The translations under genes were made by a program, and so were the position numbers. The notes under the pieces were generated by a model. The model worked only from the letters and a program-made list of their open reading frames with translations. It made no database searches and was not told where the DNA came from. From positions 1-64,000 of the forward strand of contig NZ_JBHRYB010000007.1 of the NCBI RefSeq assembly GCF_042648445.1: a stretch of DNA of 64,000 nt, given 5' to 3'. This stretch comes from Bacterioplanoides pacificum (GTDB lineage Bacteria; Pseudomonadota; Gammaproteobacteria; Pseudomonadales; Oceanobacteraceae). Position 1 is the stretch's first letter. Every line of letters begins with the position of its first letter. Shown here in pieces: positions 58,067 to 64,000 of the stretch.

Positions 58067-59134
58067 ATGTTACGAGCTATTAAATTTGCGCTGATTGTAC
58101 CAGCCCTGTTGCTGGGCTTCCAAAGCCAGGCTGCCACACAGGACCTGGATCAGCTGTTGAAGTCCATCAAAGCCGATATTCAGAACAAGCGATTGTCGAG
58201 TCCGGCGGGCAATAATGCGCTGGAGCGTATTACCGCTTTCCGTGAACAGGCGCCGTTTGATTTTCGCGTGGTGCCTCTGACCTACGAATGGGGTGAGGCT
58301 TACGTCGCGATGGCCAACAATGCGATGGCCAATGGTCAGTATGGAAAAGCCCAGAGCTATCTGGAGAAAGTCTGGTATGTGGCTTCTCTGACCCCGGGTC
58401 TGGAGCAGGCTCAGGCCCGGCTGGACGCTGAACTGAAAGGTTCCGGCGGTAAAGCGGCTAAGGCTGAAACCAAGGCTGCTAAAGGGCCAAGTAAAGAAGA
58501 AATTGCGCGCCAGAAAAAAGTAGCGCAGCAGCTGGCCAAAGAAAAAGCGCGGTTAGAGGCCGACCGTAAACGTAAACTGGAGCAGGCGAAAAAAGAGGCG
58601 CTGGCTGAGAAAAAACGTCTTGAAGCAGAGCTGAAGCGTAAACAGGAAGAGGAGCGTCAGCGCCGCCTGGCGGCGGCAAAAGCTGAAAAACAAGCCGCAG
58701 CCCAACGTGCGAAAGCGGCGGCAGCCGGTAAAGCGGTGGTGAAAGCTGCTCCGAAACCGGTGAAGGTGGCTAAAAAGGTCAGCAAGGCGGAAAAAAATGC
58801 CGCTTCAGAATTGTGGCACTCGGCGAAAGAAGATACTGCACCACTGGCCAGTTACCCGATTTCGGCTGAACAGATCGCTAATCGTGACCGCTCAATTTCG
58901 GATGATCTGGAGCCTGTGTGTCAGGCGATTCTGGATAATGATGCCTCGGTTGTGGTGCACACCCCGGATAAAGCGGATTATCGCTGGCTGACGGTACGTC
59001 TGACCTTATGTCTGCGTCGTCTGGACACCTCTTTCCGCTTACGTCACAGCCATCAGCTGGTCTCTGATGAAGGACCGTTCGTTACCTTACACCCACCTCG
59101 TGGTGTCTCTCTGGTGCGCAAAGTTGAGCCGTAA
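58067..59134 (+). CDS. Exported Lys/Ala-rich coiled-coil protein
   Basis: The protein has 355 residues. A signal peptide (FALIVPALLLGFQSQAAT) is followed by a helical domain (about 25-120, with YEWGEAYVAMANNAMANGQYGKAQSYLEKVWYVASLTPGLEQAQARL, TPR-like), a long charged Ala/Lys/Glu coiled coil (about 125-245), and a globular C-terminal part (about 250-355: YPISAEQIANRDRSISDDLEPVCQAILDNDASVVVHTPDKADYRWLTVRLTLCLRRLDTSF). The architecture suggests a periplasm-spanning or envelope-associated protein like TolA. No family name can be given. Confidence 0.7.
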   Translation: MLRAIKFALIVPALLLGFQSQAATQDLDQLLKSIKADIQNKRLSSPAGNNALERITAFREQAPFDFRVVPLTYEWGEAYVAMANNAMANGQYGKAQSYLEKVWYVASLTPGLEQAQARLDAELKGSGGKAAKAETKAAKGPSKEEIARQKKVAQQLAKEKARLEADRKRKLEQAKKEALAEKKRLEAELKRKQEEERQRRLAAAKAEKQAAAQRAKAAAAGKAVVKAAPKPVKVAKKVSKAEKNAASELWHSAKEDTAPLASYPISAEQIANRDRSISDDLEPVCQAILDNDASVVVHTPDKADYRWLTVRLTLCLRRLDTSFRLRHSHQLVSDEGPFVTLHPPRGVSLVRKVEP

Positions 59135-59160
59135 TCAGAACTCGTTAACCGCTTAACGCA

Positions 59161-59191
59161 AAAAACTCCGCCAGCTGGCGGAGTTTTTTTT
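59161..59191. terminator. Bidirectional terminator between convergent genes
   Basis: ACTCCGCCAGCTGGCGGAGT is a perfect 10-bp palindrome with an A-run on the left and a T-run on the right. It serves the rightward coiled-coil gene and the leftward phosphatase pair. Confidence 0.95.
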
Positions 59192-59231
59192 GCCTACTGC
59201 AGCGTATCTGTGGCAGGAATAGCTGTTGATA

Positions 59232-60737
59232 TCAGGGTGCAGCCTGCTGCGCTTTGGGGTTCAGTGCGTGTTGCAATACATGATAAACCCAGTGTTGTTC
59301 CATGGTGCCACCAAACAAATGAGCCCAGGGGCCACTGGCGTATAACGCCACGTCTTCACCACCGTGTGTTTCACTGTCCAGCGGCACCAGCGCCTGCTGG
59401 CGATAGTCGGGGCTCTGTGTGGCTTCAGGGTTAACCGAAGGGCGGCGGTTATGTTGTTGCCAGTCGACGGCCCCCGGGCCGTTGCGGTAACTCATGGTGG
59501 TGTAATAGCCGCCGTCATCCAGCCGGTAAGGCTGACGTTCTGGCCGGCCCTGATCATCATTGCTGATGACCACGCCGGTAATTGGGTTACCGCGCGTCGG
59601 GTAACCCGCCAGGGTCAGGGTATGACTGTGATCGGCGGTGACCACCAGTAATGTGTTGTCTCGATCTGTATGTTTGAGCAGCCAGGCCACGGTCTGATCC
59701 AGTTCCGCGGTTTCCTGTAATGCTTTTTGTCCTTGTCCCTGATGATGCGCATGGTCGATGCGTGCCGCTTCGATCATCAGGACATAGCCCTGATCGTTAT
59801 GTTGTAAGCGCTGCAGTGCCGCCCGGGTCATATCCAGCAGGCCTGGTGTGCTGGCATCGCGTTCAGCGACGTAAGGCAAGTGAGAGGCGGCAAATAATCC
59901 CAGCCAGTGGCCCTGACTGAGGTCGGCCTGCAGTAACTGTTGCCGACTGGTGGCGACATGATGATCAGCCTGTTGTTGCCAGGCCGTCATCAGGTTACGG
60001 CCATCGCGGCGCTGGCCATCGCTCATGCTTGCGGGCAGAAAGTGGCGCCGGCCGCCGCCAAAAATAACCTCCAGCCGCTGTTGCTGCTGTTGGTAGTCGA
60101 TCAGCTGGGCGGCGATATCCTGGCAGCCCGACTGTCTGGCGCTGTCGTTTAACTGATCGTCACTTTCCCAGTTTCGTTCGGCGCTGTGGGCATACAGGGC
60201 GGCAGGGGTAGCGTGGGTTATGCGGGCGGTGGTGACGATACCGCTGGCTTTACCCTGTTGTTCGGCTACGTCAAACAGGGTTTGCAGTTCGTTACCTGCC
60301 TGGCTGGCGCAGTCTGAGCGTATTACCTTGTCAGATACGGCCAGCACTCCGGCACGGGTTTTACTGCCACTGATCAGAGCCGTCATGGTACCGGCGGAAT
60401 CCGGTGTCTGCTGGTCGCTGTTGTAGGTTTTAATCAGGGCGGAATGGGGCAGGGTTTCAAAACTGAGATTATATTCCTCGCCTAATAAGCCCTGTTGCTG
60501 ACCGGTAAAAATCCGGGCGGCAGTGTGGGTGGTAATTCCCATACCATCCCCTACCACCAGAATCAGGTTTTTTGCCGGGCCGGTGTTGTCGGTCTGGGCG
60601 GCCGCCAGCGCCGCTCGTTGCTGACCTTGTTGATACCATTGCTCCGAGCGGGTGTTGTCTTTAACCGGTAAGGTCGGCTCACAGGCGGATAGCGCAAACA
60701 GGCTGAGTAATAACGGCAGGCGTAAAAAGTAAGGCAT
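59232..60737 (-). CDS. PhoA-family alkaline phosphatase, lipoprotein (second of tandem pair)
   Basis: From ATG 60737 (GGAGAA site) the protein has 501 residues. A lipobox (LSACE) marks an outer- or inner-membrane lipoprotein. Metal and active-site motifs are LVVGDGMGI, the nucleophile in TPDSAGTMTAL, EAARIDHAHHQG and VTADHSHTL. It hydrolyses phosphate esters in the envelope. Its start is 1 base from the stop of a close paralogue, so they are a co-transcribed tandem duplicate. Confidence 0.93.
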   Translation of the reverse strand: MPYFLRLPLLLSLFALSACEPTLPVKDNTRSEQWYQQGQQRAALAAAQTDNTGPAKNLILVVGDGMGITTHTAARIFTGQQQGLLGEEYNLSFETLPHSALIKTYNSDQQTPDSAGTMTALISGSKTRAGVLAVSDKVIRSDCASQAGNELQTLFDVAEQQGKASGIVTTARITHATPAALYAHSAERNWESDDQLNDSARQSGCQDIAAQLIDYQQQQQRLEVIFGGGRRHFLPASMSDGQRRDGRNLMTAWQQQADHHVATSRQQLLQADLSQGHWLGLFAASHLPYVAERDASTPGLLDMTRAALQRLQHNDQGYVLMIEAARIDHAHHQGQGQKALQETAELDQTVAWLLKHTDRDNTLLVVTADHSHTLTLAGYPTRGNPITGVVISNDDQGRPERQPYRLDDGGYYTTMSYRNGPGAVDWQQHNRRPSVNPEATQSPDYRQQALVPLDSETHGGEDVALYASGPWAHLFGGTMEQHWVYHVLQHALNPKAQQAAP

Positions 60738-60738
60738 A

Positions 60739-62253
60739 TCAGTTCTCCTGCTGCAACGCGCGGCGAATACGGTGATAAATTTCATGTTGCTCTAACAGGC
60801 CCTGGAACAACCGGGCGCCGGGGCCGCGGGCGTGTAATGCGACGTCGTCGGCACCGTGAGTTTCGGCATAAATATCGGCCAGCGCGGCTTGCTGAAAATT
60901 GTCACTGTGTGGCTCGGTCTGGCGGTGTTCCGGTTGATGCCAGAGGATGCGGCCGGGCAGACGCTCTGAATGCCGGGCATTGGCACTGCCACCCGGGCCA
61001 TTGGCATAACCCAGCGTGGTGTAAGGCGACTGATCGTTAGCCAGCAACAGGCCTTGGTTGGCAGCAAAGCCGAGAATATCATTTCCCCGCTGTGGATAAC
61101 CGGCCATCGACAGGGTGTGGCTGTGATCGGCAGTGACCAGCAGCAGGGTGTTGTTATCACTGAGCTGATCGGCCAGTTGCACGGCGCGGGCCAGTTCGAT
61201 GGATTCATCAAGGGCGCGTTTGGCATTACCGGCGTGGTGACCGTGGTCGATCCGGGCACCTTCAACAATCAGCAGGTAACCGCGTTGTGGATGGTGTTGT
61301 TTTTGTTGCTGCAGAAAAGCCAGCGCAGCACGGGTCATCTCGGCCAGATCAGGCTGCTGTCCGCTGCGATCGAGATGGTAATCCAGATGGCTGTCGGCAA
61401 ATAATCCCAGTACCGGGCCTGGCGTGTCAGCACGCAACTGCATCAGCTGCTGGCGGTTTTCCAGATATTGTCCGCCCGGGAACTGTTGTTGCCAGTCGGC
61501 AATCAGGTTGCCGCTGTGTCGTTCGCCATCGCGGCTGAAATTGCGTTTGCCACCTCCCAGTGCGATATCCAGCCCGGCCGGATAGGCCTGATGAATCAGT
61601 TGCCAGGCGATATCCCGGCAACCATAACGTCTGGCTTCGCGGCTGAGGTCACTGTCGGCCTCCCAGTTGCGTTCCGGCGAGTGGGCATAACTGGCGGCAG
61701 GGGTGGCGTGGGTGATACGGGCGGTGGTGACAATACCGGTGGCATAGCCCTGCTGTTGTGCCCATTGCAGCAATGTCGGCTGGTGGTAGGCCGCAGCACC
61801 CTGACAGATGCCACGATCCTGCTCCGGACCTATTGCAATGACTCCGGCACGGGTTTTGACCCCGGTGGTGATGGCTGACATGGTGCCGGCTGAATCCGGG
61901 GTTTGCTGATTGGTGTTATAGGTTTTGACCAGTGCCGAGTAAGGAAACGTTTCGAAATACAGACGGTGTTCCTCACCGCTGAGTCCCTGGTTTTGCCCCT
62001 CCAGAATCCGGGCTGCGGTTAAGGTGGTGATACTCATGCCGTCGCCGAGAAACAGGATCACATTCTGCGCCCGACCGTGTTCTTTTTGTTGTTGGCGTTG
62101 TTGCTGACGTTGCTGCAATCGTTGTTGTAGCCATTGCTGGCCCTGCTGGTAATCCGGCTGCGCCGCCAGCGCTGTGGTTGTGGCGGGGGCGGCGTAAAGA
62201 TGTGTCGTTATTATCAGCGATAAAAGTGTCAGCCTTCTGAATGCCGGGGTCAT
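60739..62253 (-). CDS. PhoA-family alkaline phosphatase, secreted (first of tandem pair)
   Basis: From ATG 62253 the protein has 504 residues. The signal peptide (RRLTLLSLIITTHLYAAPA) lacks a lipobox, so this copy should be soluble in the periplasm, while its downstream paralogue is lipidated. A Gln/Arg-rich stretch (QQRLQQRQQQRQQQ) precedes the domain. Core motifs are FLGDGMS, the nucleophile TPDSAGTMSA, EGARIDHGHHAGN and VTADHSHTL. A C-terminal IYHRIRRALQQEN matches the paralogue. No Pho box is apparent upstream. A longer frame to 62376 overlaps the dacA start region and is not supported. Confidence 0.93.
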   Translation of the reverse strand: MTPAFRRLTLLSLIITTHLYAAPATTTALAAQPDYQQGQQWLQQRLQQRQQQRQQQKEHGRAQNVILFLGDGMSITTLTAARILEGQNQGLSGEEHRLYFETFPYSALVKTYNTNQQTPDSAGTMSAITTGVKTRAGVIAIGPEQDRGICQGAAAYHQPTLLQWAQQQGYATGIVTTARITHATPAASYAHSPERNWEADSDLSREARRYGCRDIAWQLIHQAYPAGLDIALGGGKRNFSRDGERHSGNLIADWQQQFPGGQYLENRQQLMQLRADTPGPVLGLFADSHLDYHLDRSGQQPDLAEMTRAALAFLQQQKQHHPQRGYLLIVEGARIDHGHHAGNAKRALDESIELARAVQLADQLSDNNTLLLVTADHSHTLSMAGYPQRGNDILGFAANQGLLLANDQSPYTTLGYANGPGGSANARHSERLPGRILWHQPEHRQTEPHSDNFQQAALADIYAETHGADDVALHARGPGARLFQGLLEQHEIYHRIRRALQQEN

Positions 62254-62374
62254 TTGCAAAGTCCTGTAAACGCGGTTGAGCGTGAGTCTATATCCGCCAT
62301 CATGCTGACTGCAAAAAATGTTCAGCGTGTTACAATGCGCAGCCTTGTTAAACCCGTATAGCTTGTTGAGTTTC

Positions 62375-63523
62375 ATGTCTTTTTTAAACCGGATTCTGAT
62401 TGTTACCGCCGCACTGCTGACCTTCAGTGCCCAGGCTTCTGTAATTGTTCCTTCTGCCCCTCAGCTGGATGCCACGGCTTATATTCTGATTGATGCCGAC
62501 AGCGGCCAGGTACTGGTGGAAAAAAATGCCGACCAGCGTTTGCCTCCGGCCAGCCTGACGAAAATGATGACCAGCTATATTGCGGCGCATGAGCTGGAGC
62601 TGGGCAATGTTGAAGAAAATGTGTCGGTGCCGATCAGTGTCAAAGCCTGGCGTAAAAAAGGCTCGCGGATGTTTGTCCGTGAAGGTACTCAGGTGCCGCT
62701 GATTGATTTATTACGCGGCATTATTGTGCAGTCGGGTAATGACGCATCGGTGGCAGTGGCGGAATATTTTTCCGGTTCGGAGGAAGCTTACGTCGACTGG
62801 ATGAACCAGTATGCCGAACGTTTTGGCATGAATAATACCCAGTTTAAAAATGCCACCGGCTGGCCGGCAGATGGCCATTATTCCACGGCCCGTGATATGG
62901 CGACTCTGTCGTTACGTATCGTTAAGGACCACCCGAAGTATTATCCGATTTATGCCGAAAAATATTATGAATACAACGGTATCCGCCAGCCAAACCGCAA
63001 TAAATTATTGTGGCGTGATCCGAGTGTCGATGGTCTGAAAACCGGCCATACCGATGAAGCCGGGTTCTGTCTGGCGGCGTCCGCGATTAAGGACGGCACG
63101 CGTTTTATTGCGGTGGTGATGGGCACCCGCAGTGAAGAAGCCCGGGCGCGGGAAACCCAGAAGCTGCTGGCTTACGGCTTCCGCTATTTTGAAACGCATA
63201 AGTTATACGCTGCCGATGAAGTGTTGCAGACCAAAAAAGTCTGGCTCGGCGAGCAGGAAGAGGTCAGCCTGGGGCTGTCCGGCGATTTGTATCTGACTCT
63301 GCCACGTGGCTCCAAAGGCGAACTGGAGATCGATATGATTTCCAATGAATTTATCGAAGCCCCGATTGAGCAGGGACAGGCCATTGGTACACTGGTAGTA
63401 CGCATGGCTGGTGAGGTTCAGGCTGAGCGTGCACTGGTGGCTCAGAATGCCGTCGAGGAAGCCGGTTTCTTTGGTCGTCTGATGGGCAAGATCAAACTGT
63501 TCTTTGCCAAGCTGTTTGCCTGA
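62375..63523 (+). CDS. dacA: D-alanyl-D-alanine carboxypeptidase (PBP5/6-like)
   Basis: From ATG 62375 the protein has 382 residues. A signal peptide (ILIVTAALLTFSAQAS) precedes the penicillin-binding domain with SLTK (Ser about 60), the SGN motif (IIVQSGNDASVAVAEY, about 121) and KTG (VDGLKTGHTDEAG, about 222). The C-terminal beta domain ends in an amphipathic membrane anchor (GFFGRLMGKIKLFFAKLFA). It trims the terminal D-Ala of peptidoglycan stems. In relatives dacA follows rlpA; here it lies 17 kb away and divergent from the phosphatases. Confidence 0.97.
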   Translation: MSFLNRILIVTAALLTFSAQASVIVPSAPQLDATAYILIDADSGQVLVEKNADQRLPPASLTKMMTSYIAAHELELGNVEENVSVPISVKAWRKKGSRMFVREGTQVPLIDLLRGIIVQSGNDASVAVAEYFSGSEEAYVDWMNQYAERFGMNNTQFKNATGWPADGHYSTARDMATLSLRIVKDHPKYYPIYAEKYYEYNGIRQPNRNKLLWRDPSVDGLKTGHTDEAGFCLAASAIKDGTRFIAVVMGTRSEEARARETQKLLAYGFRYFETHKLYAADEVLQTKKVWLGEQEEVSLGLSGDLYLTLPRGSKGELEIDMISNEFIEAPIEQGQAIGTLVVRMAGEVQAERALVAQNAVEEAGFFGRLMGKIKLFFAKLFA

Positions 63524-63549
63524 CCCGGGTGACGGTAACGCGCAATAAC

Positions 63550-63576
63550 ATGGCTGCCACGGGCAGCCATTTTTGT
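63550..63576 (+). terminator. Terminator after dacA
   Basis: ATGGCTGCC ACG GGCAGCCAT, a 9-bp perfect stem, followed by TTTTG. Confidence 0.88.
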
Positions 63577-63726
63577 TTAAGCTAATGTCATCCTGACTTT
63601 TTATAATATCGGCCACTCTTAGCGGCGGGAGTTGCCGCTAAGGTCATATGGCGCTTGAAATCAGGGTGAGTTACAACCATATAGGTCTGATTGTTAATTC
63701 CGATGTCAGATCAAGAGAGGCGAAGT

Positions 63727-63999
63727 GTGAGTCAGCCAGACGCTCCCAAAATTGAGTTTCCCTGTGCCAATTACCCCATCAAGGTGGTGGGCAAAGGTGC
63801 TGAAGATTATGATCAGGTGATCTTCGAGATTATCCGGGTCCATGCGCCGGAATGCGATTTCGAACGTATTTCGGTACGTGATAGTAAAAATGGCCGTTTC
63901 CGGGCGATAACGCTGTATATCACGGCCACCGGTATACAGCAGTTGCAGAACATTCACACCGACCTCAGTGCTCACGAATACGTACATATGGTGATCTGA
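63727..63999 (+). CDS. ybeD: DUF493 family protein YbeD
   Basis: From GTG 63727 (GAGAGG 6 bases upstream) the protein has 90 residues, close to the family length; an ATG at 63703 gives 98 residues. PKIEFPCANYPIKVVGKGAEDYDQVIFEIIRVHAPECDFERISVRDSKNGRF and the final EYVHMVI match YbeD/DUF493, a small alpha-beta fold of unknown biochemical role often found between dacA and lipB. The stop codon is 1 base from the window end. Confidence 0.93.
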   Translation: MSQPDAPKIEFPCANYPIKVVGKGAEDYDQVIFEIIRVHAPECDFERISVRDSKNGRFRAITLYITATGIQQLQNIHTDLSAHEYVHMVI

Positions 64000-64000
64000 T

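Noticed and set aside
1..64000. CRISPR arrays, rRNA genes, intact tRNA genes, prophage or integrative element
   Set aside because: No regularly spaced repeats, rRNA-like sequence, cloverleaf-forming tRNA or integrase/capsid-type genes were seen on reading both strands.

Overview
The window looks like the chromosome of a marine gammaproteobacterium, most like the Oceanospirillaceae (Thalassolituus or Oceanobacter type). This placement is an inference: the rpsF-rpsR-DUF2232-rplI-dnaB block, the nadD-rsfS-rlmH-mrdA-rodA-mltB-rlpA block with proA beside nadD, a probable CcoM cbb3-oxidase subunit, and DUF2788/DUF3549-type genes all fit that group, but there is no rRNA to confirm it. Most of the window is dense ordinary coding DNA; the first 3.3 kb and the intergenic regions near 13.7-14.5 kb and 26.2-27.8 kb are AT-richer, decayed or accessory.

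Layout. 1-3.2 kb: a partial REP-associated (Y1/HUH) transposase, short GATAAACA repeats and two orphan lipoproteins. 3.5-9.1 kb: a B12-riboswitch locus with an exported, tail-anchored CobN-like chelatase divergent from an ExbB/TolQ-like plus DUF2149-like pair. 9.3-13.6 kb: a PhoA-family lipoprotein phosphatase and a Fur-type TonB-dependent receptor. 13.7-14.5 kb: about 1 kb without a convincing gene, holding two clusters of DnaA-box-like sequences and an orphan leftward terminator. 14.5-18.2 kb: ribosomal protein and replicative helicase operon. 18.2-24.7 kb: a palindromic composite repeat, two acetyltransferases, SPFH/NfeD proteins, a flavin-binding PPOX-like protein and two AraC-type regulators. 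24.7-27.8 kb: a HipBA toxin-antitoxin pair, an AraC remnant, a PECR-like enoyl-CoA reductase homologue and an acyl-CoA dehydrogenase remnant. 27.8-38.8 kb: patatin, an ArsP-like permease with a thioredoxin-like partner, an LhgO-like oxidase, an AbgT transporter, an AdeT-like solute-binding protein, a CBS protein, a GAF-Fis regulator, a glycosyltransferase and a small gene whose ribosome binding site is locked in a perfect hairpin. 38.9-44.0 kb: CHASE2 adenylate cyclase facing a FecR protein and a TPR/beta-barrel protein. 44.0-44.6 kb: a small CcoM-like membrane protein behind two FNR/Anr boxes. 44.6-52.2 kb: elongasome and cell-envelope block. 52.3-59.1 kb: tandem membrane proteins with degenerate GGDEF domains and assorted small genes. 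59.2-62.3 kb: two tandem PhoA-family phosphatases. 62.4-64.0 kb: dacA and ybeD.

The strongest candidates for incompletely described biology are the periplasmic CobN plus proton-channel pair under a cobalamin riboswitch, the CHASE2-cyclase/FecR/TPR-barrel trio, the paired degenerate GGDEF proteins, and the sequestered ribosome binding site at 38.5 kb. All functional statements rest on reading motifs and on memory of protein families; no search was run.
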